DNA from: Rhodobacteraceae bacterium KLH11
GTDB taxonomy: Bacteria > Pseudomonadota > Alphaproteobacteria > Rhodobacterales > Rhodobacteraceae
Reading direction: 5' to 3'
DNA: 64,000 nucleotides
NCBI GenBank assembly: GCA_000158135.1
Contig: DS999531.1
Coordinates: 2,026,051 to 2,090,050, forward strand
The position numbers were made by a program, and so were the translations under genes. The notes beneath the pieces were generated by a model, which was given only the letters and a program-made list of their open reading frames with translations, searched no databases and had not been told where the DNA came from. Of the stretch, positions 16,027-25,753 are shown one piece after another (positions within the stretch are counted from its first letter, which is position 1; every line of letters begins with the position of its first letter).

Positions 16027-17916
16027 TTAGCCGACAAGGCCGTTATCAGCCCGTTTGATCGCAATCACCGACGAACGCGGGATGCCACCATCAGGCCAGT
16101 TGCTGCCGGGATGCTGGATGCCGACAAACATGGTGCGCAGGTCAGTGGACCATGCCAGACCGGTGACCTCGCAGCCGTTTGGGCCGGTCATGAAGCGCAC
16201 GATCTCACCGGTCACAGGATCACCAACCAGCATCTGGTTGTTGCCATTGCCAGCGAAGTCTTCCTCGTTGTCGTCATTGCCGTCTGTCTGGATCCAGATC
16301 AAACCTGTCGAGTCGATAACCATGCCGTCGGGCGAGTTGAACAGGTTGCCCTCATTCACGTTGGCTGATCCGGCGCGGTCGTCGGAATGCACGGTCGGGT
16401 TGCCCGCCATAACGTACAGGTCCCAGTCGAACCCTTCAGCGGCGTGATCGTCATTTGCCGGACGCCAGCGCACGATCTGGCCGTACTTGTTGGCCTCACG
16501 CGGGTTGGGCGCGTTGACCGAGGTGTCATCACCACCGGCATTTGGCTTCACGCCACGGTTCTTGTTGTTGGTCAGGCAGCAATAGGCCTCAACTGCAACC
16601 GGGCTGGAGGCCACCCACTCGGGGCGGTCCATGGTGGTGCCACCGACCTTGGATGCAGCCATCCGCGTGAAGATCGCGATCTCGGCTTCGTCCATGCCAG
16701 TCGTCTCCGGCGTCAGAGCCAGCCATTCACCTTTCATGTCGTCGTTGAACTTGGCGACATAGAGCGTGCCGTCATTCAGCAGGCTCTCGGTCTCGCCGCC
16801 GGGCTGGTAGGTGCCGTTCGAGACGAACTTGTACAGGTATTCGCCCCGCTCGTCGTCGCCCATATAGACAACCACACGGCCGTCGGCGGCCAGAGTTACC
16901 TCGGCGTTCTCGTGCTTGAAGCGGCCCAGACCGGTGTGCTTGACCGGCGTGCTGTCCGGTTTGGTCGGATCGATTTCAACAATCCAGCCTGCGCGATGCG
17001 GCTCGTTGGGGTTCTTCGAGGTGTCAAAGCGCGGGTCGAACAGTTCATATCCATTCCAGCTTTCGGCCTTTACACCATAGCGCTTGAACCCGTCGGCAAC
17101 CTGCTGGTTATAGCTTGCGTTTTCGTCGCTGGAGCCGAAATAGCCGTTAAAGTTCTCTTCACAGGTCAGATAAGTGCCCCATGGTGTCTTGCCCGCACCG
17201 CAATTATTCATAGTGCCCAGCGATGTTGTGCCGGTCGGGTCCGCTTTGGTTTTCAGCAGGTCATGACCGGCGGCAGGGCCAACGATCTTCATCGGAGAGT
17301 TGTGATGGATGCGGCGGTTGAAAGGGCTGTCCTTGACGACGGACCAGCCTTCCGGACCTTCCTTGATCTCCATCACGGTGACGCCCTGAATGTTCTGGAA
17401 CTTGAGAACATCATCGGCGCTGGCCGGTACACCCTCCTGCGCGGCGGGCAGGTTGATTTCGCGGTTCGGATATTCATGGTTGATTGCGATCAGCTCATGA
17501 CCCTGGAACGAGAATGTCTCCATTCCATCAGTATTTTCACCGAAAATTCTGTCAGAATTTTCGACCGGGCCGCCATCGGTGAGGTCATAGCCATCCGCGT
17601 CCGAGAACAGCGGATCGCCCCAGCGCATCAACATTTTCCACTCATACCCTTCAGGCACGTGGACGGTACCATCGGTCTGCGCCGGGATCGGGGTAAATGC
17701 AAAACGCGAGGCTCCCGCGGCCTGTGCCGAGGTCGAGCTCATCAGGCCTGCGCCCATGGCCGCCGCGCCTGAGCCAAAGGCCACGACGCCAGCCAGAAAA
17801 CCACGGCGCGAAATGGCGCTTTCTACTACGCGGTCAAAATCGTTTTCCTCGGGGCGGGGGAAGTGCAGTTCGTCCCAATCGTCGGCAGAGAGGGCGGTGA
17901 GGTCGGTGTCTTTCAT
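16027..17916 (-). CDS. PhoX-like (DUF839) Tat-exported alkaline phosphatase family protein
   Basis: 629 residues, normal PhoX length. The N-terminal leader has a twin-arginine motif, SRRGFLAG with R37-R38, a hydrophobic stretch and a TSAQAA-type cleavage site, so it is exported folded. The PhoX body is seen in HNSPMKIVGPAAGHDL, GTMNNCGAGKTPWGTYLTCEENFNGYF, DPTKPDSTPVKHTGLGRFKHE, EYLYKFVS and GLIWIQTDG. PhoX enzymes need calcium and iron and release phosphate from esters in the periplasm. Most roseobacters use PhoX rather than PhoA. Repeated TGTCAC-like units 30-80 bases upstream suggest phosphate control. Activity is inferred from family. Confidence 0.88.
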   Translation of the reverse strand: MKDTDLTALSADDWDELHFPRPEENDFDRVVESAISRRGFLAGVVAFGSGAAAMGAGLMSSTSAQAAGASRFAFTPIPAQTDGTVHVPEGYEWKMLMRWGDPLFSDADGYDLTDGGPVENSDRIFGENTDGMETFSFQGHELIAINHEYPNREINLPAAQEGVPASADDVLKFQNIQGVTVMEIKEGPEGWSVVKDSPFNRRIHHNSPMKIVGPAAGHDLLKTKADPTGTTSLGTMNNCGAGKTPWGTYLTCEENFNGYFGSSDENASYNQQVADGFKRYGVKAESWNGYELFDPRFDTSKNPNEPHRAGWIVEIDPTKPDSTPVKHTGLGRFKHENAEVTLAADGRVVVYMGDDERGEYLYKFVSNGTYQPGGETESLLNDGTLYVAKFNDDMKGEWLALTPETTGMDEAEIAIFTRMAASKVGGTTMDRPEWVASSPVAVEAYCCLTNNKNRGVKPNAGGDDTSVNAPNPREANKYGQIVRWRPANDDHAAEGFDWDLYVMAGNPTVHSDDRAGSANVNEGNLFNSPDGMVIDSTGLIWIQTDGNDDNEEDFAGNGNNQMLVGDPVTGEIVRFMTGPNGCEVTGLAWSTDLRTMFVGIQHPGSNWPDGGIPRSSVIAIKRADNGLVG

Positions 17917-17947
17917 GGATAGCTCCGGGCTGTCTGAAAAGGTTTCA

Positions 17948-17999
17948 CCCGACAGATGTAATGAGGGAGTGTGACAGAAGCATAATACTTTTGTTACGA
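17948..17999 (-). promoter_or_regulatory. possible Pho box (three units at 22-base spacing)
   Basis: Read on the minus strand towards the PhoX-like gene, TCGTAACA (17999-17992), CTGTCACA (17977-17970) and CTGTCGGG (17955-17948) follow each other at exactly 22 bases. That is twice the 11-base period of PhoB repeats (CTGTCAT-like). Position and gene context fit; the half units between them match poorly, so the site may be weak or partly degenerate. Confidence 0.4.
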
Positions 18000-18067
18000 A
18001 TGCATAACGCCCATCGGGCCGGATTGTGGGCTTGCCGAAGGCCCGCCCGGATATGCGATTTCATTGC

Positions 18068-18096
18068 TTGACGGCAGCAGGCGCATGGATTACTCA
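18068..18096 (+). promoter_or_regulatory. possible promoter of tRNA-Gly
   Basis: TTGACG at 18068-18073, a 17-base spacer and TACTCA at 18091-18096, ending 13 bases before the tRNA. The -35 is good and the -10 poor. Confidence 0.35.
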
Positions 18097-18109
18097 GCCC
18101 GAACACTGC

Positions 18110-18183
18110 GCGGGCGTTGTGTAGTGGTAAGACCTTAGCCTTCCAAGCTAATGACGCGGGTTCGATTCCCGCCGCCCGCTCCA
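18110..18183 (+). tRNA. tRNA-Gly (anticodon UCC)
   Basis: A 74-base gene with encoded CCA. Acceptor stem GCGGGCG/CGCCCGC, anticodon stem TTAGC/GCTAA with loop CTTCCAA (anticodon TCC), and T stem GCGGG/CCCGC with loop TTCGATT all form. It reads GGA and GGG glycine codons. It stands alone between the PhoX-like gene and an ABC exporter. No integrase or attachment-site copy was seen nearby, so nothing suggests an integrated element here. Confidence 0.95.
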
Positions 18184-18328
18184 GCCTTTTCCCTTCAGGT
18201 CAGTTGCGTCAAAAGGCCTTATTCGGTGTCAAAGCCAAGCCCTTGGCTTGACCACAACCGTCTGTGTCGCCAAGAAGCTTTGACAAATGCTCAGACCAGA
18301 GCGAAAGACCAGAAAACAAGGGCCAGAC

Positions 18329-20149
18329 ATGGCAAGAACACGCGCCGCCAGTCCAGCGAATAAACCGGCTCCGGGCACTCAGGAAGAGCGCGCGGGGTCC
18401 AGAAAAATTGGCGTTCTGTCATCTCTGTGGCCGTTTATGAAACCATATCGCGCGTTGATGGCCGGGGCGACGCTGGCGCTGATTTTGACCGCAAGCATGA
18501 CCCTGACATTGCCGCTGGCGGTGCGCCGTGTGGTTGACAATTTCCGCATCGAAGATGGCGAGCTGCTGGATTGGTATTTTCTCGCCGCTCTGGGTATCGC
18601 GGGGGTGCTCGCCATCGGTACCGGAATCCGGTACGCGCTGGTGACCCGGCTGGGCGAACGGGTTGTTGCCGATATCCGCAAGGCTGTATTTGACCGCGTC
18701 ATCGGCATGAGCCCCGAGTTCTACGAACGGATCATGACCGGAGAAGTCCTGAGCCGGATCACAACAGATACGACGTTGATTCAATCGGTCCTTGGGTCCT
18801 CGGTCTCGATCGCATTGCGCAACCTGCTGATGTTTGTGGGCGGGCTGGTCTTGATGCTGCTGACATCGGCGAAGCTGACCGGGTTGGTGCTGCTGCTGAT
18901 ACCGGTTGTGGTGGTGCCGATTCTGGTGCTGGGGCGCAGGCTGCGGGTGATCAGCCGGGAAAATCAGGATTGGATCGCTGCCTCTTCAGGCAACGCGGGC
19001 GAGGCGTTGGGGGCGGTGCAGACCGTGCAGGCCTTTACCCATGAGACAGCCAGCCGCGCGCAGTTTGGCGAGATGACAGAAACTTCGTACGAAGTTTCTC
19101 TGCGCCGCATCCGGACGCGCGCGATCCTGACCGTCATTGTTATCTTTCTGGTCTTCTCGGGTATTGTTGGCGTGCTGTGGATGGGCGCGAATGACGTGCG
19201 CAACGGGGTGATGACCGAAGGCGTTCTGATCCAGTTTGTGATCTATTCGGTCATCATGGCAGGCTCGGTGGCGGCCCTGTCCGAAATCTGGAGCGAATTG
19301 CAGCGCGCGGCCGGCGCGACCGAGCGGCTGGTTGAGCTGCTGAACGCGGAAGACACGGTGAACGACCCGGCCAGGGCTGAGGTTCTGCCAATGCCCCTGC
19401 GGGGAGAAATTCAGTTTGACGATGTGACATTCCACTATCCTGCGCGCCCCGACATCGTTGCGCTGGACAACCTGTCGTTGCTGGTCAAGCCGGGGGAAAC
19501 GGTGGCCTTTGTCGGCCCGTCCGGGGCAGGCAAGACGACCGTCATTCAAATGATCCAGCGGTTTTATGATCCGGATGCGGGGCGGGTCAGCCTTGATGGG
19601 CGCGACCTGCGCGACCTGAACCGCGACGATTTCCGGCAGCACATGGCACTTGTTCCGCAGGATCCGGTGATCTTTGCCGCCTCGGCGCGCGAGAATATCC
19701 GATTTGGCCGTCTGGATGCTTCGGATGCCGAGGTTGAGGCGGCGGCCCGTGCGGCTGCCGCACATGAATTTATCTCTGCCCTGCCCGAAGGTTATGACAG
19801 TTTTGTGGGTGAGCGCGGCGTGATGTTGTCGGGTGGTCAGAAACAGCGTATCGCCATTGCCCGTGCCATCCTGCGCGATGCGCCTGTGCTGCTGCTGGAC
19901 GAGGCGACCTCGGCGCTGGATGCAGAAAGCGAACGCGCAGTGCAGGGGGCGGTCGACAATATGCGGACCGGGCGCACCACGCTGATCGTGGCGCATCGTC
20001 TGGCGACCGTGAAAAAGGCAGACCGGATCGTGGTGCTTGAGGCCGGGCGCATCGTGGCGCAGGGTACTCATGACGATCTGGTGGCGCAGGATGGTCTTTA
20101 TGCCCGTTTGGCGCGCCTGCAGTTCACCGACGGGGTCGCCGCAGAATAA
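18329..20149 (+). CDS. ABC transporter, fused membrane and ATPase domains (MsbA/multidrug type)
   Basis: 606 residues from the ATG at 18329, preceded by AAGGG; an upstream ATG (18287) gives a basic extension without a ribosome site. Six membrane helices (about 40-330) precede one ATPase domain: Walker A GPSGAGKTT near 395, signature LSGGQKQR near 500 and Walker B LLLDEATSALD near 520. It works as a homodimer, exporting a lipid or drug-like compound; the substrate cannot be told. MsbA of E. coli is similar in layout, but many paralogues exist. No neighbour suggests a substrate. Confidence 0.88.
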   Translation: MARTRAASPANKPAPGTQEERAGSRKIGVLSSLWPFMKPYRALMAGATLALILTASMTLTLPLAVRRVVDNFRIEDGELLDWYFLAALGIAGVLAIGTGIRYALVTRLGERVVADIRKAVFDRVIGMSPEFYERIMTGEVLSRITTDTTLIQSVLGSSVSIALRNLLMFVGGLVLMLLTSAKLTGLVLLLIPVVVVPILVLGRRLRVISRENQDWIAASSGNAGEALGAVQTVQAFTHETASRAQFGEMTETSYEVSLRRIRTRAILTVIVIFLVFSGIVGVLWMGANDVRNGVMTEGVLIQFVIYSVIMAGSVAALSEIWSELQRAAGATERLVELLNAEDTVNDPARAEVLPMPLRGEIQFDDVTFHYPARPDIVALDNLSLLVKPGETVAFVGPSGAGKTTVIQMIQRFYDPDAGRVSLDGRDLRDLNRDDFRQHMALVPQDPVIFAASARENIRFGRLDASDAEVEAAARAAAAHEFISALPEGYDSFVGERGVMLSGGQKQRIAIARAILRDAPVLLLDEATSALDAESERAVQGAVDNMRTGRTTLIVAHRLATVKKADRIVVLEAGRIVAQGTHDDLVAQDGLYARLARLQFTDGVAAE

Positions 20150-20310
20150 GGTGACGCACCGGCACATCCCGAACCGTCGTAGCGTCATTCTACATTTTCC
20201 CGGGCCTGATCGCTAAGCCCTTGCTTGCGTGTGTTTGGTTTTGCTTCCATCTTGGAAGGGACAAAACAAGCCCGCGCATGACACGGGAGAGAGATCAGGG
20301 GAGGAGCCGC

Positions 20311-22200
20311 ATGGCCTTTGTGGGATTGGAAGACAAGGCACGCATCGAGCAGGAGATGACGTGGGAAGACCGGGATGTCCCCACAACCTTCCATCAGCTG
20401 TTGTCGCGGACGGCGGGTAAATTCCCGAACCACAAGGCGATCAGTTTCCAGTTGCTTTCAGGGCCGAATGACAAGGCCGAAACGCTGAGTTGGTCGGAAT
20501 TGCTGAGCCAGGTCAATCAGGCGGCCAACCTGTTTCGCTCGCTTGGGATCGGTGAACAGGATGTGGTGGCTTATGTGCTGCCCAACTGCAATGAGACGCT
20601 GGTCACGATGATGGGTGGCGCGGTTGCGGGGATTGTGAACCCGATCAACCCTCTGCTTGAACCCGAGCAGATATCGGCCATTCTGCGCGAGACTCAGGCC
20701 AAGGTGGTGGTCACGCTGAAATCTTTCCCCAAAACGGATGTGGCCCAGAAAGTGGAAGAGGCGGTGCGCCATGCGCCCGGTGTCCACACGATCCTTGAGA
20801 TCGACCTGAATCGCTATCTGACCCCGCCTAAATCGTGGCTGGTGCCATTCTTGCGCCCCAAGATGAGTGGCAAGGAAAAACTGGCCCATGCGGATTACAA
20901 GAATTTTAATGTCGAGCTGAACAAGCAGCCGAAAACACTGACCTTTGAAGACAGCAAAAAAGATCGGGTGGCCTGTTATTTCCACACCGGTGGCACCACC
21001 GGCATGCCCAAGGTGGCGCAACATAAATACTCGGGCCTGATCTACAATGGCTGGCTGGGCAACACGCTGTTGTTTGACGAAAACGATGTCATCATGTGTC
21101 CGCTGCCGATGTTCCATGTCTTTGCCGTGCATGTGATCGTGATGGCGGCTGTGTCCTCAGGCGCGCATGTGATCTTCCCGACACCTGCGGGCTATCGCGG
21201 CGATGGCGTGTTCGATAATTTCTGGAAACTGATCGAACGCTGGAAGGTTTCGTTCATCATCACGGTCCCCACCGCCATTTCGGCCAAGATGCAGCGCCCG
21301 GTGGATGCCGATATCTCAAGCGTGAAAACCGCCTTTTCCGGTTCGGCCCCGCTGCCGGTGGAGCTGTTCCGCCGCTTTGAGGAAGCCACAGGCGTCACCA
21401 TCGTCGAAGGTTATGGCCTGACCGAGGCGACCTGTCTGGTGTCGTGCAACCCGGTGGACGGTGAGAAGAAGATCGGTTCGATCGGTATTCCTTTCCCGTA
21501 CACGGATGTCAAAATCCTGCAGGGCGGGCCGGATGGCCCCACCGAATGCGGCACCGATCAGGTTGGTGAGATCTGTATCTCGAACCCGGGCGTTTATGCA
21601 GGCCACACCTATACCGAAGCTGACAAGAACGTCGACCTTTACCATTTTGACAAATACCTGCGCACGGGCGATCTGGGCCGGTTTGACGAGGATGGCTATC
21701 TGTGGATCACCGGTCGTGCCAAAGACCTGATCATCCGTGGCGGTCATAATATCGACCCCGCCGAGATCGAAGAAGCCTTGCTGGGGCATGAGGCCGTTGC
21801 TTTTGCCGGGGCAATCGGCCAGCCGGATGCCCATGCGGGCGAGTTGCCTTGTGCCTTTGTCGAACTGGTTGACGGGGCCTCGGCCACCGAAGAAGAACTG
21901 CTGGAATACTGCAAGGCCCATGTTCATGAACGGGCGGCGCAGCCAAAGCATCTGACCATCCTGTCTGAACTGCCCAAAACCGCCGTTGGCAAGGTGTTCA
22001 AGCCCGATCTGCGCAAACATGCGATCACGCGCGTCTATAATGGCGCGCTGGAAGAGGCTGGGGTTGCCGCGCGCGTTGTCTCGGTCATTGACGATAAAAA
22101 ACGCGGGCTGGTCGCGCAGCTTGACGCGAACGGCGCGTCCGAGGACGATGTGGCAAAGGTGCTGGGATCCTTCACCCGGCCATGGGAATGGTCTGACTAA
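20311..22200 (+). CDS. AMP-forming acyl-CoA synthetase
   Basis: 629 residues from the ATG at 20311, with GGGGAGGAG upstream; an in-frame ATG 90 bases earlier lacks such a site. It activates a carboxylic acid to its acyl-CoA through an acyl-adenylate. Motifs in order: phosphate loop HTGGTTGMPKV near 225, YGLTEAT near 375, then YLRTGDLGRFDEDGYLWITG and RAKDLIIRGGHNIDP near 465-480, and the catalytic lysine in PKTAVGKVFKPDLR close to the C terminus. The acid is probably a fatty or aromatic acid but cannot be specified. It is followed after 12 bases by an esterase gene, likely one operon. Confidence 0.85.
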   Translation: MAFVGLEDKARIEQEMTWEDRDVPTTFHQLLSRTAGKFPNHKAISFQLLSGPNDKAETLSWSELLSQVNQAANLFRSLGIGEQDVVAYVLPNCNETLVTMMGGAVAGIVNPINPLLEPEQISAILRETQAKVVVTLKSFPKTDVAQKVEEAVRHAPGVHTILEIDLNRYLTPPKSWLVPFLRPKMSGKEKLAHADYKNFNVELNKQPKTLTFEDSKKDRVACYFHTGGTTGMPKVAQHKYSGLIYNGWLGNTLLFDENDVIMCPLPMFHVFAVHVIVMAAVSSGAHVIFPTPAGYRGDGVFDNFWKLIERWKVSFIITVPTAISAKMQRPVDADISSVKTAFSGSAPLPVELFRRFEEATGVTIVEGYGLTEATCLVSCNPVDGEKKIGSIGIPFPYTDVKILQGGPDGPTECGTDQVGEICISNPGVYAGHTYTEADKNVDLYHFDKYLRTGDLGRFDEDGYLWITGRAKDLIIRGGHNIDPAEIEEALLGHEAVAFAGAIGQPDAHAGELPCAFVELVDGASATEEELLEYCKAHVHERAAQPKHLTILSELPKTAVGKVFKPDLRKHAITRVYNGALEEAGVAARVVSVIDDKKRGLVAQLDANGASEDDVAKVLGSFTRPWEWSD

Positions 22201-22212
22201 TCCGGAGCGGCA

Positions 22213-23136
22213 ATGGACTATGAACGCCTGATCGACGAAGAGACCTGGACGTTTATCCGGCGAACCGCCGGCAGCTATCCTGATGATGCGGTCGATATGT
22301 CCATCGCCGACCAACGCCGGGTCTATGACGCCATGTGTGAGGACTTCCGGCAACCGCCGCCGCCGGGGGTGGGGGCACAGGACAGGCTTGCCGATGGGGT
22401 GCCGGTTCGCATCTATACCGCTGGCGATCCAACGCGCAGCGTCATGTATTTCCACGGCGGCGGTTTTGTTCTGGGCGGTTTGGACAGTCATGACGATATC
22501 TGCGCAGAGCTTTGCGCGCAGACGGGTTATCGTATCGTTTCAGTCGATTATCGCCTGTGTCCTGAACATAGCCATCCGGCTCAGTTTCAGGACAGCTGGA
22601 CCGCCACGAGCTGGGCAGATCGGGAATATGGCGATCCGATCATCCTTGCCGGAGACAGCGCCGGGGGCAATCTGGCCGCAGCGGTTGCGCATTACAGCCG
22701 GGGGCGTCTGGACGCTTTGCTTGGTCAGGTTCTGATCTATCCCGGTCTTGGCGGTGATAGATCAAGCGGGTCTTATATCGAACATGCCAACGCGCCGCTG
22801 CTGACGCTGGCGGATGTCCGGTTCTATCGGGATATCCGCTGCGCAGGTGCAGCCCCCGAGAATGATCCGGCATTTGAACCTTTGATGGATGATGACTTTG
22901 CAGGCCTTCCGCCGACGGTGGTCGTGACCGCTGATTGCGATCCATTGCGCGATGACGGGCCTGCCTATTGCGGTAAAATCCGTGCTGCAGGTGGATTGGC
23001 GCATTGGATCAACGAGCCGGGGCTGGTCCATGGGTATCTGCGCGCCCGACACAGCGTGAGGCGGGCTGCGGACAGTTTTGAGCGTATCTCGGTCGCGATT
23101 GAGGCGCTGGGGCAGGGGATCTGGTCTTACGACTGA
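22213..23136 (+). CDS. alpha/beta hydrolase, hormone-sensitive-lipase family
   Basis: 307 residues. The HSL-family oxyanion motif HGGGF is at 81-85, the nucleophile Ser149 is in GDSAGG, and an acid and His follow (TADCDPLRDD and the EPGLVHGYL histidine near 271). This is a complete catalytic set for a short-chain ester or lactone hydrolase. No signal peptide is seen, so it should be cytoplasmic. The 12-base gap after the acyl-CoA synthetase suggests the pair handles an ester: the hydrolase frees an acid that the synthetase activates. That pathway idea is inference only. Confidence 0.85.
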   Translation: MDYERLIDEETWTFIRRTAGSYPDDAVDMSIADQRRVYDAMCEDFRQPPPPGVGAQDRLADGVPVRIYTAGDPTRSVMYFHGGGFVLGGLDSHDDICAELCAQTGYRIVSVDYRLCPEHSHPAQFQDSWTATSWADREYGDPIILAGDSAGGNLAAAVAHYSRGRLDALLGQVLIYPGLGGDRSSGSYIEHANAPLLTLADVRFYRDIRCAGAAPENDPAFEPLMDDDFAGLPPTVVVTADCDPLRDDGPAYCGKIRAAGGLAHWINEPGLVHGYLRARHSVRRAADSFERISVAIEALGQGIWSYD

Positions 23137-23139
23137 CTG

Positions 23140-23976
23140 TCAGAGCAGAAAGGCGCTGGCCTTCATTGTTTCAGCAACCGGTGCGCCCATACGTGTCAGG
23201 ATTGTCGGGGCAAGTTGCAGCTGGTCAATGACGGTATCGACCTCGGGCCCTTTGGCATCACCGAAGTAGTAGAGCGCCGTTTCCTGCTGTAACGCACTGC
23301 GTCCACCATGATGGCCGCGTTCATCTTGTCCGTGATCGGCGGTCACGATGACTTCGTACCCAAGTTGCCGCCAGCGCGGGATGAACGGGGCCAGCATTTC
23401 ATCCATCACGAAACAGGCGTGGTCCATTTCCTGACAGTCATGGAAAAACCGATGTCCCATACTGTCCAGCGTACAGGTATGCAGAATACCGTAATCCAGC
23501 CCGAAGCGCAGGCAGAGGTTGGTGAGCGATGCGAACAGATCCACGTCGCAAGGCGTCATCTGGTTGGCCTTGTTATACCCGGTCATCGAATGGAACCGGC
23601 CATGGTTGATGGTTTTGCTGTCAGGCTCGTCATATTCCACGTCACGCACGTAATCAAAGGGGTGACGGTTGAAGAATTGCGACCAATAGCTGTGCGTGAC
23701 GGCTCCGGTGATCCCTCCTGCTTCGCGCACCTGCGAAAAGACATCTTTGTGGCTCAGGCGGAAGACATTGCCGTTCCCGGTGCAGCCATGTTCCTGTGGT
23801 GTCACACCGGTATGGATCGAGGCATAACAGCTGGCCGATATCGACGGCAGGACCGATCGCAGTTTCCACACCCGGGCTTCGCCATTGTCGACCCACCCTT
23901 CAAGGTTGCCGAACAGGCGACGGAAATTGCGCCATGGGACGCCATCCAGAATGATAAGAAGCAGTTTACGGTCCAT
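23140..23976 (-). CDS. alkaline-phosphatase superfamily phosphodiesterase/nucleotide pyrophosphatase
   Basis: 278 residues, short for the family. The N-terminal metal site IILDGVPW (D11), a nucleophile region LPSISAS (Ser45 or Ser47), DSMGH and TADHGQDERGHHGG are all in the order of type I phosphodiesterases, which cut phosphoesters with two zinc ions. No signal peptide is present, so it is probably intracellular, unlike secreted NPPs. It lies 139 bases after the ABC importer genes and beyond a hairpin, so it may have its own promoter. The substrate is unknown; a phosphonoacetate hydrolase-like role is possible. Confidence 0.7.
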   Translation of the reverse strand: MDRKLLLIILDGVPWRNFRRLFGNLEGWVDNGEARVWKLRSVLPSISASCYASIHTGVTPQEHGCTGNGNVFRLSHKDVFSQVREAGGITGAVTHSYWSQFFNRHPFDYVRDVEYDEPDSKTINHGRFHSMTGYNKANQMTPCDVDLFASLTNLCLRFGLDYGILHTCTLDSMGHRFFHDCQEMDHACFVMDEMLAPFIPRWRQLGYEVIVTADHGQDERGHHGGRSALQQETALYYFGDAKGPEVDTVIDQLQLAPTILTRMGAPVAETMKASAFLL

Positions 23977-24057
23977 GGTCCGGCCCTTTGGATTGGTGTT
24001 GCACAGAACCTAAGGGATTCGCGAACCGGCGGATGCCTGTTCCCGCCCCGAATAGTA

Positions 24058-24085
24058 AAATCCCGACACCAAAGCGCCGGGATTT
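24058..24085 (-). terminator. intrinsic terminator after the peptide importer operon
   Basis: AAATCCCG/CGGGATTT perfect 8-base stem with a 12-base loop; on the minus strand it is followed by TTTTAC. It lies between the ATPase stop (24116) and the phosphodiesterase start. Confidence 0.65.
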
Positions 24086-24115
24086 CAGAAGTTATCAAAC
24101 CGGCCCTTACGGGCG

Positions 24116-25753
24116 TCAGTTCCCGGCGCTTTCCATCTTGCGATTTGCCACAACCTCTTCCAGCCAGCCCAGATGCATCTCGGGCACAGAGCTGAGCAGC
24201 AGGTCGGTATAGTCATCAAACGGTGGGCTCAGCACCTGGCTTTTCGGGCCATACCGCGCCACGCGCCCTTGATACATCACCGCGATACTGTCGCTGATGG
24301 CGCGCACCGTCGCCAGATCGTGGGTGATGAACAGATAAGCCACGTCCTCGATCTTCTGCAAATCCAGCAGCAGTTTGAGGATGCCATCCGCCACCAATGG
24401 ATCCAGCGCCGAAGTGACCTCATCACAGATGATCATCCTGGGTTTGGCAGCCAGTGAGCGCGCGATACAGACCCGCTGTTTCTGCCCGCCGGACAGCTCG
24501 GCCGGGTAGCGGTCGATGAACTTCTCGCCCAGCTCGATTTCGTCCAGCAATTCGATGATCCGCTTGCGCTTTTCGGCACCGCGCATGTTGAAGTAGAACT
24601 CCAGCGGTCGCCCGATGATGGTGCCAACCGTCTGACGCGGGTTCATCGCCACATCGGCCATCTGGTAGATCATCTGCAATTCGCGCAGATCCTCGCGCGA
24701 GCGGCCCGCCAGATCAGGGCTGAGCTTGCGCCCGGCAAAGGTGATCTCGCCATCGCGTGGCGGCAGAAGGCCGGTAATCACACGCGCCAGCGTCGATTTG
24801 CCCGACCCGGATTCACCCACCACGGCGAGCGTCTGCCCCGGATAAAGTTCGACATTCACGTTGTGCAGAACATCGAAATCCAGCCCTTTATATCGCGCGG
24901 TGATACCATCCACACTGAGGACAGGTTCAGATGTCGGTGCTTTCTCTTCATGCTCGATCGAGCGCACCGAAACCAGCGCCTGCGTGTATTCCTCTTGCGG
25001 GTTGTTGATGATCTGATCGGTACTGCCATATTCGACCGTATCGCCCATCCGCAGCACCATGATCTCGTCGCTGACCTGCGCTACAACCGCAAGATCGTGC
25101 GTGATATAAAGCGCGGCAACGCCCGTATCGCGAATGGCTTCTTTGATGGCCATCAGAACGTCGATCTGTGTGGTCACGTCCAGCGCGGTTGTAGGTTCGT
25201 CAAACACAACAAGATCAGGTTCAGGGCAGAGCGCCAGCGCCGTCATGCAGCGTTGCAACTGACCGCCTGAAACCTGATGCGGATAGCGATTTCCGATATT
25301 GTCAGGATCGGGCAGGCCCAGTTTGGCGAACAATGCGCGGGCACGCGCCTCAGCCTCTTTGCGGCTGAACTTTTTCTGTTCAACTGCAGCCTCAACCACC
25401 TGATCCATGATCTTCTTGGCGGGGTTGAAGGACGCGGCCGCGGATTGCGACACATAGGTCACCTCGCCCCCGCGCAGTTTGCGGATATCGCCCTGGGAGG
25501 TTTTCAGGATGTCCCGCCCGTTGACCCAAACCTCGCCACCGGTGATCTCAACACCACCCCGGCCATAAGCCATCGAGGCCAGCCCGATGGTCGATTTCCC
25601 GGCCCCGGATTCGCCGATCAACCCCAGCACCTTGCCGCGTTCGAGGTCAAAACTGACCCCGTGCACGATTTCAATATCATGGGGTTTCTCACCCGGCGGG
25701 TATACGGTCGCGCCGATCTTGAGGTCACGGACCTTGAGAAGGGTATCACTCAT
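24116..25753 (-). CDS. oligopeptide-type ABC importer, ATPase with two nucleotide-binding domains
   Basis: 545 residues, a natural fusion of DppD- and DppF-like ATPases. Domain 1 (about 1-265) has GESGAGKST, VSGGQLQRC and LVVFDEPTTALD. Domain 2 (about 280-530) has GESGSGKST, LSGGQKQRV and MIICDEVTSALD. Both halves carry the oligopeptide-family C-terminal extension. The start ATG overlaps the stop of the permease gene by 4 bases. Together with the two permeases and binding protein upstream it makes a complete importer; having both ATPases in one chain is common in alpha-proteobacteria. Substrate not known. Confidence 0.9.
   Translation of the reverse strand: MSDTLLKVRDLKIGATVYPPGEKPHDIEIVHGVSFDLERGKVLGLIGESGAGKSTIGLASMAYGRGGVEITGGEVWVNGRDILKTSQGDIRKLRGGEVTYVSQSAAASFNPAKKIMDQVVEAAVEQKKFSRKEAEARARALFAKLGLPDPDNIGNRYPHQVSGGQLQRCMTALALCPEPDLVVFDEPTTALDVTTQIDVLMAIKEAIRDTGVAALYITHDLAVVAQVSDEIMVLRMGDTVEYGSTDQIINNPQEEYTQALVSVRSIEHEEKAPTSEPVLSVDGITARYKGLDFDVLHNVNVELYPGQTLAVVGESGSGKSTLARVITGLLPPRDGEITFAGRKLSPDLAGRSREDLRELQMIYQMADVAMNPRQTVGTIIGRPLEFYFNMRGAEKRKRIIELLDEIELGEKFIDRYPAELSGGQKQRVCIARSLAAKPRMIICDEVTSALDPLVADGILKLLLDLQKIEDVAYLFITHDLATVRAISDSIAVMYQGRVARYGPKSQVLSPPFDDYTDLLLSSVPEMHLGWLEEVVANRKMESAGN

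Noticed and set aside
16387-17772. Plus-strand open frame of 461 codons opposite the PhoX-like gene
   Set aside because: Antisense shadow; the minus-strand protein has a Tat signal and full PhoX motifs.
18986-20188. Minus-strand open frame of 400 codons opposite the ABC exporter
   Set aside because: Exporter motifs on the plus strand are intact; this is compositional.
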